Positions 39,830 to 48,069 of a stretch of DNA of 64,000 bases are shown piece by piece. The first letter of the stretch is position 1; every line of letters starts with the position of its first letter. The notes beneath the pieces are model-generated. The model made no database searches. It saw only the letters and a list, made by a program, of their open reading frames with translations, and had not been told where the DNA came from. Source of the stretch: Bradyrhizobium monzae (lineage in GTDB: Bacteria > Pseudomonadota > Alphaproteobacteria > Rhizobiales > Xanthobacteraceae); the NCBI RefSeq assembly GCF_021458635.1, contig NZ_JAIRDQ010000002.1, positions 248,001-312,000 on the forward strand. Reading direction: 5' to 3'. Made by a program: the position numbers and the translations under genes.

Positions 39830-40492
39830 ATGATGGACAGCAGTGCTCACGACCCCGGTGACGTGACCTTCGACTTCCGCCAACTGTCGGCGCGCGACAA
39901 ATACAAGCTGCTGATCGGCACCGTCGTTCCGCGCCCGATCGCGCTCGTGACCACGGTCGATCCGGAGGGGCGGATCAATGCAGCGCCGTTCAGCTTCTTC
40001 AACTGCCTGTCGGCCGATCCGCCGATCCTCGCGCTCGGCGTCGAGAACCACCCGGACATGCGCTTCAAGGACACCGGTCTCAACATTCGCCTGACCGAGG
40101 TCTTCACCGTCAACATCGTTTCGCACGCGATTGCCGAGGCGATGCATGTCTGCGCCGTGCCGTTCTCACCGCAGCATGACGAACTGAAGGCCGCGGGCCT
40201 GACTGCGATGCCGGGCAAGACCGTGGCGTCGCCCTGGATCAAGGAGGCGCCGGCCGCGTTCGAATGCCGCCGCCACATCACGCTGGAGCTCGGCAAGTCG
40301 CGGCAGATCATCATGGGCGAGATCTTGTTCGCGCATTATCACGCCGACGTCGTCGATGCCGAACGCCTGCACGTCGATCCGGCGCGACTCGATGCCATCG
40401 CCAGGCTGGGCGGCAGCACCTGCGCGACCATTCGCGACCGTTTCGACATGGCGACGCCGACGCTCGACGACTGGAGGCAGCGGGAGCCGTAA
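39830..40492 (+). CDS. Flavin reductase family protein (FMN-binding split barrel)
   Basis: A 220-residue flavoprotein (start ATG 39830 or the next codon 39833; GAGAGG just upstream favours the latter). PRPIALVTTVDPEGRINAAPFSFFNCLSADPPILALGVE is the FMN-binding pattern of flavin reductase-like proteins, followed by FTVNIVSHAIAEAMHVCAVPF. It might reduce free FMN for a two-component monooxygenase, or act alone. It is monocistronic, and no oxygenase lies beside it. Confidence 0.88.
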   Translation: MMDSSAHDPGDVTFDFRQLSARDKYKLLIGTVVPRPIALVTTVDPEGRINAAPFSFFNCLSADPPILALGVENHPDMRFKDTGLNIRLTEVFTVNIVSHAIAEAMHVCAVPFSPQHDELKAAGLTAMPGKTVASPWIKEAPAAFECRRHITLELGKSRQIIMGEILFAHYHADVVDAERLHVDPARLDAIARLGGSTCATIRDRFDMATPTLDDWRQREP

Positions 40493-40503
40493 GGAACGTC
40501 CAA

Positions 40504-41235
40504 TCAAAGCGTCGGCGACTGGTGCAGATAGCGACCGTCGAAATCCGCCAGTTCCGATAATTTTCGCTCGTCGAGCACGGTGACGCGTCCGCGATGCAGC
40601 TCGACGATGCCCTCCTCGCGCAACTGCCTGATCACGCGATTGGCGTGCACGGCGGTAATGCCCAGCGCTTCGCCGATCTGCTCCTGGGTCAGCGGCATCT
40701 CGAAGCTGGCCCCGTCGACGCGCCCGATGATCTTCAGCCGCTCACGCAATTCGATCATGACATGCGCAAGCCGCGCCGGCGCGGGCCGCTGGCCGACATT
40801 GACGATCCATTCGCGGAACATCGCGGAGTCGATCAGTGTGTCGCGCCAGAACATCTCGGCGACCACAGGCCTGCGGCGATGCAGTTTTTGCAGCGTCTCG
40901 TGGCTGATAAGGCCGAGCGTCGCCGCCGTCAGCGTCGACAGATCATGGTCCATCACATGCAGGAACAGACTCATCAGGTCCGGGATTTCGCCGGGAATGT
41001 GCAGCGAAAGGATCTGCCGCTTGCCGTTCGCGATCGTCTTGGACCGCGCGCAGAAGCCGTCCGCGATCAGGCAGCAATCGGTCGCGCGCTCGCCGTCGCG
41101 CACCACCGCCGTTTCGGCGGGGTAGTGCCGCACCGAGATTGGAAGGGCCTCGATCTCCCTGATATCCTCGTCCGCGATCGCGGACGAGACGCGCAGGCGC
41201 TTGATGAGCGCCCCGCGGATCACATCGCTGGGCAC
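40504..41235 (-). CDS. Crp/Fnr-family transcriptional regulator
   Basis: A 243-residue regulator: cyclic-nucleotide-binding-like barrel (residues 20-130, AVVRDGERATDCCLIADGFCARSKTIANGKRQILSLHIPGEIPDLMSLF) and a C-terminal HTH (MPLTQEQIGEALGITAVHANRVIRQLREEGIVELHRGRVTVLD). The four-Cys iron-sulfur pattern of oxygen-sensing Fnr is not present, so it is a Crp-like or other ligand/stress sensor. This subtype is abundant in Bradyrhizobium. Targets unknown. Confidence 0.9.
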   Translation of the reverse strand: MPSDVIRGALIKRLRVSSAIADEDIREIEALPISVRHYPAETAVVRDGERATDCCLIADGFCARSKTIANGKRQILSLHIPGEIPDLMSLFLHVMDHDLSTLTAATLGLISHETLQKLHRRRPVVAEMFWRDTLIDSAMFREWIVNVGQRPAPARLAHVMIELRERLKIIGRVDGASFEMPLTQEQIGEALGITAVHANRVIRQLREEGIVELHRGRVTVLDERKLSELADFDGRYLHQSPTL

Positions 41236-41395
41236 GTCGGGTCAACTCCAGTCGTGAGTACGGAACCCATTTGGGGTTGGAGGGCGCCATCGCGCCATCA
41301 CGGGGAAAAACCCGCGATCCACTCCCCCGGTTCCAACAAAAGTTAAGGACGCCGATTGTCCGCGCATGGTCTGATTTGCCCTGAAAGGCCAAACC

Positions 41396-41599
41396 ATGAC
41401 CAAGAAGCGCAACCGCACGCGACCGGCCCTCTCGCTCCAGGAGCGCCTGAACAAGTTCACCGAGGACGCGCGCGCCGCGGCCAAGAACCTGCCGGCCGGC
41501 GCCGAGCGTCACGCGCTGCTGCAGAAGGTCCGCGACGGCGAAGCAGCCGTCGACATGGAGCGATTGCTGTCCTCGCCGAACCAGCAAACTCCGAAATGA
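41396..41599 (+). CDS. Small conserved-looking hypothetical protein, 67 residues
   Basis: Starts MTKKRNRTRPALSLQERLNKFTEDARAAAKNLPAG at 41396 with AAAGG 8 bases upstream. It is very basic at the N-terminus and helical afterwards, with no signal peptide or membrane segment. The ribosome site and amphipathic composition support a real gene. No function can be given. Confidence 0.68.
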   Translation: MTKKRNRTRPALSLQERLNKFTEDARAAAKNLPAGAERHALLQKVRDGEAAVDMERLLSSPNQQTPK

Positions 41600-41621
41600 T
41601 CGCGCGTGAGACGCGAACCCG

Positions 41622-41765
41622 CTACTGCTTGTCCATCAGCGGAAGCGCCGGGGCAAAGCGCTCCGCAAATGTCAAAGTCCTGGCCTGGTGAACTGCGGCA
41701 AACGAGGCAGAGATTCCAACGGAAGCCACTGCGAGCAGGGCAATTGCGAAAACCAGACGGCGCAT
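41622..41765 (-). CDS. Small secreted or membrane-anchored peptide, 47 residues
   Basis: ATG at 41765 follows an excellent AGGAGG site by 6 bases. The product begins MRRLVFAIALLAVASVGISA, a clear Sec signal peptide, followed by SFAAVHQARTLTFAERFAPALPLMDKQ. If cut after S-F-A-A or I-S-A, the mature peptide has only about 23-27 residues. It is convergent with the 67-residue gene. It is below normal gene-calling limits, but the ribosome site plus signal peptide make it credible. Confidence 0.6.
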   Translation of the reverse strand: MRRLVFAIALLAVASVGISASFAAVHQARTLTFAERFAPALPLMDKQ

Positions 41766-42037
41766 TGTCGCCTCCTGTATGAGCTCGATACCCTATTGGT
41801 GGGTGGCTCTGTTTCAGGACGGTTTCGTCGGCGCGGAAAATGATGTCGCTCAAGCGGCTGTGATCGGATTCAGCTGACCGGGCCGCAGGTCGTAACCAAA
41901 TCATCATAGTCGCCTCCGTCTTGCCGCGCGTGCAAGCGGTCTCGGGGAATTTCACGCCCGCGATCGCGATCACGACTCGCACGACAGCCGTGACAGACTG
42001 CATTGGCTCAATTGCGGAGTTTTCGAGGAACAGTCAG
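41766..42037. other. 272-base gap between small genes
   Basis: Holds the promoter of the secreted peptide gene at its left end and a GAGGAA ribosome site for the 51-residue gene at its right end. No other supported feature; a short plus-strand frame crossing it has no ribosome site. Confidence 0.4.
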
Positions 42038-42193
42038 ATGAAAATCGTCATCCAAAGGCTAAATGGCCTGTGGCACCTCATCATCGGGTCGTGCCGGATT
42101 CGCACGCCCTTCCTGGCAACCCAGGATCGCGCGCTGGTCGTCACCTATGCGCGGCGCGTCTACCCTGGCGCCAAGATCTTCCAGCGCGACTGA
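42038..42193 (+). CDS. Small hypothetical protein, 51 residues
   Basis: Starts MKIVIQRLNGLWHLIIGSCR at 42038 with GAGGAA 9 bases upstream, and ends ARRVYPGAKIFQRD. Basic and partly hydrophobic, with no clear membrane span or domain. It ends 17 bases before the stop of the convergent ParB-like gene. Moderate confidence from the ribosome site and compact context. Confidence 0.5.
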   Translation: MKIVIQRLNGLWHLIIGSCRIRTPFLATQDRALVVTYARRVYPGAKIFQRD

Positions 42194-42209
42194 TGCGAGC
42201 GGGCGCGCC

Positions 42210-42836
42210 TCAATCGTCCGACGCCGGGCCGCACCAGCCGGGCAGATAGATCGCGTCCTTGCTCTTGGCCGCGGCCAGCGCCTTCTCCAGTGCCTTGTCG
42301 AAATTGGCGTCCACCGCCTTGCGCGTCAGCTTGCGGCGCAGGAAATCGGCCCACAGAAATTCTGAGAAAGGCGTGGTGTCCTTGGCGAAGCCGCCCATGC
42401 GGCGAATCTCGCCGGCGAGACTGCGGAACGGATCGTCCTTGAGATCGACGACCGATTTCGGCAAATCGCGGAACGGGCGACGCTCGCCCTTGCTGTCGTA
42501 AGGATAGACCCAGCGCTTGTTGTCCATCACGCCCCAGAACGCTTCGCGCTCGACCATGCGGAGATCGCCGACCACGGTGACCAGCACCTGCTTGATGCCC
42601 TCGTCGTGCAGCGCACGGCCGAGATGGTGATGGTCGATCACGTAGTAGCGCTCGTCGGGTCCGTACACGACGGGGATCATGTGGGTGCCGAGCAGGTCGG
42701 TCTGCTTCTTCTTGTCGTGCTCACGCCAGCGCTTGCGCTTCTCCTTGACCTCGCGCATGCCGACCGTCATCTGCGTCGGACGAAGCGACAGGATCGGCAC
42801 CGGGTGCACTCTCGGCTCGCGCGCGTTGGGGGTCAT
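42210..42836 (-). CDS. ParB/Srx-fold protein
   Basis: A 208-residue protein; the start chosen is [30 protein letters not shown] at 42836, because homologous-looking sequence begins there. [11 protein letters not shown] and [29 protein letters not shown] fit the ParB/sulfiredoxin-like fold, with a His-rich turn where ParB-type proteins bind nucleotide. The C-terminal half ([29 protein letters not shown]) is helical. It is not the chromosomal ParB, as there is no ParA and no HTH. A CTPase or nuclease-like activity is possible; unknown. Confidence 0.75.
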   Translation of the reverse strand: MTPNAREPRVHPVPILSLRPTQMTVGMREVKEKRKRWREHDKKKQTDLLGTHMIPVVYGPDERYYVIDHHHLGRALHDEGIKQVLVTVVGDLRMVEREAFWGVMDNKRWVYPYDSKGERRPFRDLPKSVVDLKDDPFRSLAGEIRRMGGFAKDTTPFSEFLWADFLRRKLTRKAVDANFDKALEKALAAAKSKDAIYLPGWCGPASDD

Positions 42837-43147
42837 GGTCGACGGCCTCTCGTCTGGTGGGAGATTGTGGTCGGGTTCCCGATTATGCCACGGGCCCTGC
42901 TGCGGCAACATGCCTTCAGCACGGGCAGCGTCATTGTTCTGGCAGTTGCTGCATCGCAACCCGCGCGTCCCTGACGCCGGAATGACAACCCGCGCCAAAG
43001 ATCATTCGCACGTGCTGGGAATCGCCCAGGAAATGGTCAGGAAAGATCATGCGAATGCGCAATGTACGTGCGCGTTGAGAAGATTTTCTGCAACCTCCGT
43101 GTCGCCTATGCTATCTAAAAATCGCTGCTTCGGAGTAATCCCGCCCC
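42837..43147. other. 311-base intergenic region
   Basis: Divergent promoters for the ParB-like gene and the small membrane protein should lie here. Two copies of AAAGATCAT (42999-43007 and 43043-43051) carry the inverted parts CATTCGCA (43003-43010) and TGCGAATG (43050-43057). This may be a regulator site, but the evidence is weak. No coding sequence is supported. Confidence 0.35.
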
Positions 43148-43495
43148 ATGAAATCCCAGCGGCCCATAACCTCGAACGAAGAGCACCGGGTGCTCCAGTT
43201 CAGGCCGCGCACGACGCCCTCCCCGGTGGTCCACCGAGGCAGTGGTGTCGTCCAGCCGCTGCACGCGCACGCGGCCCCCGAACCGCTCGACCTGTCCCGC
43301 TACGAACAGCCGCGCGAGGCGCCGGACGATTTCCGCCATCGCATGCTCGCCAACATCGCGGCGCTCGCCTTCACCATCGCGCTGACCGCGATCGGGATCT
43401 GGCTCGCCGTCAGCATCGCCGACCTCCGCCGGACCCAGGATTGCGTGATGATGGGCCGGCGGGACTGCGTCAAGATCACGACGCCGCACATCTAG
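43148..43495 (+). CDS. Hypothetical single-pass membrane protein, 115 residues
   Basis: Starts [21 protein letters not shown]. The first 65 residues are hydrophilic and Pro/His-rich; one membrane helix follows ([28 protein letters not shown]), then a short tail with two Cys ([11 protein letters not shown]). It lies 257 bases upstream of acpXL in the same direction and may be the first gene of that region. No function is recognised. Confidence 0.68.
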   Translation: MKSQRPITSNEEHRVLQFRPRTTPSPVVHRGSGVVQPLHAHAAPEPLDLSRYEQPREAPDDFRHRMLANIAALAFTIALTAIGIWLAVSIADLRRTQDCVMMGRRDCVKITTPHI

Positions 43496-43752
43496 GCGGG
43501 CCCTGTCGAACAGGCCCCGGCGCCGGAAGCTCCCTGCCGGCAGGTCCCCTCGGCCGAAACCGCTCCGGACCGGCATCCCCAGGGCTTTCCCCACCCCCGT
43601 CCGGCTCCATTGAACTCAGGGCGGCGCTCCGATATACGGGCTTCCGACCCGTCCAGAGGGGGGTTAGAGGGCGTCATTCCGGGCGCGATGCCCACCCACC
43701 GTGCCACTCTGGGATATCTGATGAATACCTGCAATATATCAAAGGCTTAGTG

Positions 43753-44040
43753 ATGTCCTCCACATTCGATCAGGTCGCTACGATCATCGCTGAAACCTGC
43801 GACATCCCGCGCGACACGATCACGCCGGATAGCCATGCCATCGATGACCTCGGCATCGACAGCCTCGATTTCCTGGACATCGCGTTCGCGATCGACAAGC
43901 AGTTCGGCATCAAGCTGCCGCTGGAAAAGTGGACCCAGGAAGTCAACGACGGCAAGGCGACCACCGAGCAGTATTTCGTGCTGAAGAATCTGTGCGCGCG
44001 CATCGACGAGCTGGTTGCCGCCAAGGGCGCGAGCGCCTGA
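43753..44040 (+). CDS. acpXL: Special acyl carrier protein for very-long-chain fatty acids (AcpXL)
   Basis: A 95-residue acyl carrier protein. The phosphopantetheine site is [11 protein letters not shown] with Ser37. The longer C-terminus ([35 protein letters not shown]) distinguishes AcpXL from the housekeeping ACP. AcpXL carries the C28-type VLCFA chain that is attached to lipid A in rhizobia and helps membrane stability and symbiosis. It heads an operon with dehydratase, two ketosynthase-like genes and an acyltransferase. Confidence 0.93.
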   Translation: MSSTFDQVATIIAETCDIPRDTITPDSHAIDDLGIDSLDFLDIAFAIDKQFGIKLPLEKWTQEVNDGKATTEQYFVLKNLCARIDELVAAKGASA

Positions 44041-44050
44041 TCGGGCGGTC

Positions 44051-44521
44051 ATGCAACTCGAATACTTCCACATGATCGATCGCATCGTCGACCTCAACGT
44101 CGACGAGAAGAAGATCGTCGTCGAGGCCCAGGTTCCCAAGGAGAGCACCATCTTCGAGGGGCACTTCCCGGGTTATCCCCTCATGCCCGGCGTGCTGCTG
44201 ATCGAATCGATGGCGCAGGCCTCGGGCTTTCTCCTGCTCGGCGTTCTGAAGTTTGAGCGCATGCCGATTCTCGCCGCGGTGAAGGAAGCCAAGGTGCGCG
44301 GCTCGGTGTTCCCCGGCGATCTCATGAGCCTCGAGGCGAGCGTCGCCCATGAGGGATCGGGCTACGCCATGACCGAGGCCAAGATCAGGGTCGGCGGCAA
44401 GCTGCGCGCGAACTCGGCGCTCACCTTCACGCTGATCCCCTTCCCCAATTCGGATATGCGCGGATACATGGACGCGGTCGCCAAGCGCGTCGGCTTTCCG
44501 CAACAGGCCGCATCGTCATGA
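44051..44521 (+). CDS. fabZXL: 3-hydroxyacyl-ACP dehydratase of the VLCFA cluster (FabZXL)
   Basis: A 156-residue hot-dog-fold dehydratase starting MQLEYFHMIDRIVDL at 44051. The FabZ active site is seen as FEGHFPGYPLMPGVLLIESMAQASG, with the catalytic His and, further on, the Glu. It removes water from 3-hydroxyacyl-AcpXL during chain elongation in the cytoplasm. It overlaps the next gene by ATGA. The gene order acpXL-fabZXL is that of Rhizobium and Bradyrhizobium lipid A clusters. Confidence 0.9.
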   Translation: MQLEYFHMIDRIVDLNVDEKKIVVEAQVPKESTIFEGHFPGYPLMPGVLLIESMAQASGFLLLGVLKFERMPILAAVKEAKVRGSVFPGDLMSLEASVAHEGSGYAMTEAKIRVGGKLRANSALTFTLIPFPNSDMRGYMDAVAKRVGFPQQAASS

Positions 44522-45720
44522 CCGACACTGCTTCGAAGCCCGGCCAGACGGAAGTCTGGATCACCGGCATTGGTCTTGCCACCTCGCTCGGCGAGGGTCT
44601 CGACGCCAATTGGGCGGCGCTTCAGGAGAAGCGCATCAATGTCGACGAGAAAGGCTTTGCGCCCTTCATCGTGCACCCGCTGCTGCCTGTTACCTTCGAC
44701 AGCCAGATCCCGAAGAAGGGCGACCAGCGCCAGATGGAAGCCTGGCAGCGCATCGGCGTCTACGCCGCAGGCCTCGCGCTCGACTCCGCCGGCATCAAGG
44801 GCAACAAGGACATCCTGTCGAAGATCGACATGGTGGTCGCCGCCGGCGGCGGTGAGCGCGACCTCAACGTCGACACCGGCGTGCTCACCGCCGAGGCCAA
44901 GGGCGCCAATGCGCCCGGCTTCCTCAACGAGCGGCTGATGAGCGATCTCCGGCCGACGCTGTTCCTTGCACAGCTCTCCAACCTGCTCGCCGGCAACATC
45001 GCCATCGTCAACGGTCTCGGCGGCACCTCGCGCACCTTCATGGGCGAAGAGGTCGCGGGCGCCGACGCCGCGCGCATCGCGCTGTCGCGCATCGCCTCGG
45101 GCGAGAGCGACATCGCGCTGGTCGGCGGCTCGCATAATGGCGAGCGCAAGGACCTCATGGTCCTCTACGAATTCGGTGACTTCAATCTGAAGGACAAGTT
45201 TGCTCCCGTCTGGGGGCGCAAGGATCACGCCGGCTTCGCGCTCGGCTCGGCCGGCGCCTTCCTGGTGCTGGAATCCAAGGCGCATGCGGAAGCGCGCGGC
45301 GCAAAACCGTACGCGAAGCTGTCGAGCGTGGTGACCGATCTCGCCCGCCGCAAGCAGTCCGGCGACATGGAAGCGACGCTGGAGACGCTTTGGGACAAGC
45401 TTCCGAAGCGCGACGGCAAGGGCGCGATCATCTCCGGCGCGACCGGCGCGGAGCCGGCGACGTCGGAGGAACGCGGCTTCCTGAAGAAGCACGCCGATTT
45501 CCCGGTGCGTTCGACCGGCACGATGTTCGGCCACACCATGGAGACGCAATTCCCGCTCGGCATTGCGCTCGCGGCGCTCTCGATCTCGCGCGGCGCGCTG
45601 TTTCCGCCGAACGATTCGACCGGGACCGAGGTTGAAATGCAGGGTGCGCCGACCCAGATCGTCGTGGTGGGAGCCGGACACTGGCGCGGCGAAGGCATGG
45701 CGCTGGTCGAGGCAATTTAG
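44518..45720 (+). CDS. fabF2XL: Ketosynthase-like protein lacking catalytic residues (FabF2XL position)
   Basis: A 400-residue protein with thiolase/ketosynthase fold (VWITGIGLATSLGEGLDANWAALQ at the start). Where active enzymes have TACASG, this one reads IVNGLGGTSRTFMGEE near residue 164, without Cys. The AHGTAT histidine region reads SGATGAEPATSEE. Only the final GHTMETQ histidine is kept. So it is not expected to condense acyl groups alone. It may partner the next ketosynthase, in the manner of chain-length factors of type II polyketide synthases. It corresponds by position to fabF2XL of the VLCFA cluster. Confidence 0.87.
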   Translation: MTDTASKPGQTEVWITGIGLATSLGEGLDANWAALQEKRINVDEKGFAPFIVHPLLPVTFDSQIPKKGDQRQMEAWQRIGVYAAGLALDSAGIKGNKDILSKIDMVVAAGGGERDLNVDTGVLTAEAKGANAPGFLNERLMSDLRPTLFLAQLSNLLAGNIAIVNGLGGTSRTFMGEEVAGADAARIALSRIASGESDIALVGGSHNGERKDLMVLYEFGDFNLKDKFAPVWGRKDHAGFALGSAGAFLVLESKAHAEARGAKPYAKLSSVVTDLARRKQSGDMEATLETLWDKLPKRDGKGAIISGATGAEPATSEERGFLKKHADFPVRSTGTMFGHTMETQFPLGIALAALSISRGALFPPNDSTGTEVEMQGAPTQIVVVGAGHWRGEGMALVEAI

Positions 45721-45742
45721 CTAGCTCTAGCAGGGGATCGAC

Positions 45743-47020
45743 ATGACTGCACCACGCGACAAACTCGGGCGTCCCGTTGTCGTCGTCACCGGCATGGGCA
45801 TCACGACCTCGCTCGGCGCCGGCAAGGCCGACAATTGGTCGAAGCTCGTCGCCGGCGAATCCGGCATCCGGACCATCACGCGCTTTCCGATCGACGGCCT
45901 GAAGACCACGATGGCCGGCACGGTGGATTTCGTCAGCGTCGATCCATTCTCCTCCACTGGCCTGTCCGAGCGGATGGCCGAACTCGTCACGCAGGAAGCC
46001 CTCGAGCAGGCCGGCATCGGCGCCAGGGGCGATTTCCCGGGTCCTCTCTTCCTCGCGGTCGCGCCGGTCGAGGTCGAGTGGCCGCAGCGTCGCGAGCTTG
46101 GCCGCGCCGTCGGCGCGCCCGACTTCACCTATGACGATCTCTTGCGCATCTCCGGCGGCGGCAAGTATAGCGCCTATCATCACCGCTTCATGTTCGGCTC
46201 GGTCGCCGCGCACCTCGCCGAGACCTTCGGCACCAAGGGCTCGCCGATCTCGCTGTCGACGGCATGCGCCTCGGGCGCGACCTCGATCCAGCTCGGCGTC
46301 GAGGCGATCCGCCGCGGCGAGACCGATGCGGCGCTTTGCGTCGCAACCGACGGCACCGTGAATCCGGAAGCGCTGGTGCGCTTCTCGCTGCTCTCGGCGC
46401 TGTCGACCCAGAACGATCCGCCGCAGGCGGCCTCCCGCCCCTTCTCCAAGAACCGCGACGGCTTTGTCATGGCCGAAGGCGCAGGTGCGCTGGTGCTGGA
46501 GAGCTATGAAGCAGCGACCGCGCGTGGCGCCAGGATTCTCGGTGTCATCGCCGGCTGCGGCGAGCTCACCGATTCCTTCCATCGCACCCGCTCGTCGCCC
46601 GATGGCAAGCCGATCATCGGCTGCATGAACAAGACGCTGGCCGACGCCGGCATGACGCCGGACCAGATCGACCACATCAACGCGCACGGCACCGCGACGC
46701 CCGAGAACGACAAGATGGAGTACAACACGACATCGGCCGTGTTCGGCGATCTCCTGCAGAAGATTCCGGTCACCTCCAACAAGTCGATGGTCGGTCACAC
46801 CATCTCGGCCGCGGGTGCGGTCGAGGCGATCTTCTCGCTGCTCACGCTCGAGCATCAGCGCATTCCGCCGACCATCAACTACGACAATCCGGATCCCACG
46901 ATCCTGTTCGACGTCGTCGGCAACAAGGCGCGCGATGCCCGTGTCACCGCGGTGATGTCGAACTCGTTCGGCTTCGGCGGCCAGAACGCCTCGCTGATCC
47001 TGACCCGCGAACCGGCCTGA
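45743..47020 (+). CDS. fabF1XL: Beta-ketoacyl-ACP synthase II of the VLCFA cluster (FabF1XL)
   Basis: A 425-residue ketosynthase with a full catalytic triad: Cys in SLSTACASGATSIQ (about residue 174), His in INAHGTATPENDKMEYN (about 314) and His in NKSMVGHTISAAGAVEA (about 352), plus the terminal FGFGGQNASLIL. It carries out the Claisen condensation of malonyl-ACP with acyl-AcpXL to build C26-C30 chains for lipid A. It follows the inactive-looking paralogue after 22 bases, and the two could form a heterodimer. Confidence 0.92.
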   Translation: MTAPRDKLGRPVVVVTGMGITTSLGAGKADNWSKLVAGESGIRTITRFPIDGLKTTMAGTVDFVSVDPFSSTGLSERMAELVTQEALEQAGIGARGDFPGPLFLAVAPVEVEWPQRRELGRAVGAPDFTYDDLLRISGGGKYSAYHHRFMFGSVAAHLAETFGTKGSPISLSTACASGATSIQLGVEAIRRGETDAALCVATDGTVNPEALVRFSLLSALSTQNDPPQAASRPFSKNRDGFVMAEGAGALVLESYEAATARGARILGVIAGCGELTDSFHRTRSSPDGKPIIGCMNKTLADAGMTPDQIDHINAHGTATPENDKMEYNTTSAVFGDLLQKIPVTSNKSMVGHTISAAGAVEAIFSLLTLEHQRIPPTINYDNPDPTILFDVVGNKARDARVTAVMSNSFGFGGQNASLILTREPA

Positions 47021-47028
47021 CCGGACGC

Positions 47029-47961
47029 ATGGCGCTGCTTCCTGCGAGCACGAAGGCCCGCGCGCGGGAAGCCGCCAAATCGATCAGCGGAGGCCTGATC
47101 GGGGCTGCCACCGTCGGCATGCTGCGCACCACGCGCTATTTCGATCCGGTCAAGACCTCGGATTTTTTCGCGCGCGTCACCAAGACGATCGGCCCGCGTC
47201 TGCGCGAGCACCGCATCGGCCGCGCCAACTTGACCGCGGCGTTTCCGGAAAAATCACCCGAAGAGATCGAGCAGATCCTGATGGGCGTGTGGGACAATCT
47301 CGGCCGCGTCGGCGCCGAGTTCGCCCATATCGACCATGTCTGGGACTACGATCGTGCCCATCCGGAGAACAGCCGGATCGAACTGCCAAAGCCCAGCATC
47401 GAGCGGTTCGATTGCATCCGTGACGACGGCAGGCCTGCGCTGATCTTTGCCGCGCATCTCGCCAATTGGGAACTGCCCGCACTCGCCGCCGTCGCGCACG
47501 GGCTCGATACCGCGATCCTCTACCGCCGGCCGAACATTGCGTCGGCCGACCGCATCATCCAGGAGATGCGCCAGGTCAACATGGGCACGCTGATCCCCGC
47601 CGGCCGCGATGCGCCGCTGCGGCTCGCGCAGGCGCTCAAGGATGGCAAGCACGTCGCCATGCTGGTCGACCAGTATCTGACCAACGGCGTCGAGGTCACC
47701 TTCTTCGGTCGCAAGACCCGCGCCAATCCGATGCTGGCCCGCCTCTTGCGCCAGGTCGAGTGCCCCATTCACGGCGTGCGCGTCATCCGCCTGCCCGGCT
47801 TCCGCTTCCGCGCTGAACTGACGGAGGAAATTCCGCCAGTGCGTGACGCCGACGGCAAGATCGACATCCAGGGCACGACGCAGGCGATCACCAATGTGGT
47901 GGAAGGCTGGGTGCGCGAGCATCCCGAGCAGTGGCTCTGGCTGCACCGGCGGTGGCGCTGA
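47029..47961 (+). CDS. lpxXL: Lipid A late acyltransferase (LpxXL-like, HtrB/LpxL family)
   Basis: A 310-residue acyltransferase. The catalytic HX4(D/E) motif is FAAHLANWELPALA near residue 144; the family's YRRPN and DQYLTNGVEVTFFGRKT blocks are also seen. An N-terminal amphipathic or hydrophobic stretch (SGGLIGAATVGML) can attach it to the inner membrane. In rhizobia LpxXL moves the VLCFA from AcpXL to lipid A. The gene begins 9 bases after fabF1XL. The zinc alcohol dehydrogenase gene (adh2XL) often found between them in Rhizobium is missing. Confidence 0.9.
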   Translation: MALLPASTKARAREAAKSISGGLIGAATVGMLRTTRYFDPVKTSDFFARVTKTIGPRLREHRIGRANLTAAFPEKSPEEIEQILMGVWDNLGRVGAEFAHIDHVWDYDRAHPENSRIELPKPSIERFDCIRDDGRPALIFAAHLANWELPALAAVAHGLDTAILYRRPNIASADRIIQEMRQVNMGTLIPAGRDAPLRLAQALKDGKHVAMLVDQYLTNGVEVTFFGRKTRANPMLARLLRQVECPIHGVRVIRLPGFRFRAELTEEIPPVRDADGKIDIQGTTQAITNVVEGWVREHPEQWLWLHRRWR

Positions 47962-47966
47962 TTTAT

Positions 47967-48007
47967 TCCGTCATTGCTGCGAGCGAAGCGAAGCAGTCCG
48001 GACTGCT
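47967..48007. repeat. Incomplete copy of palindromic repeat element
   Basis: CGTCATTGCTGCGAGCGAAGCGAAGCAGTCCGGACTGCT resembles the left arm of the 38485-38558 element (CGTCATTGCGAGCGCAGCGAAGCAATCC), but the matching right arm is absent. It lies in the short gap between the convergent acyltransferase and CadC-like genes. Confidence 0.6.
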
Positions 48008-48069
48008 AATTCCTCATCCTGAGAGGGTGAGGGTTTGGCTTTTTTGGGCGTCAGCCGCTGAGACAGCCC

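Noticed and set aside
43492..43734. 80-codon minus-strand frame upstream of acpXL
   Set aside because: Gly/Arg/Pro-rich composition, overlap with the end of the small membrane protein gene, and location in the acpXL promoter gap speak against a gene.
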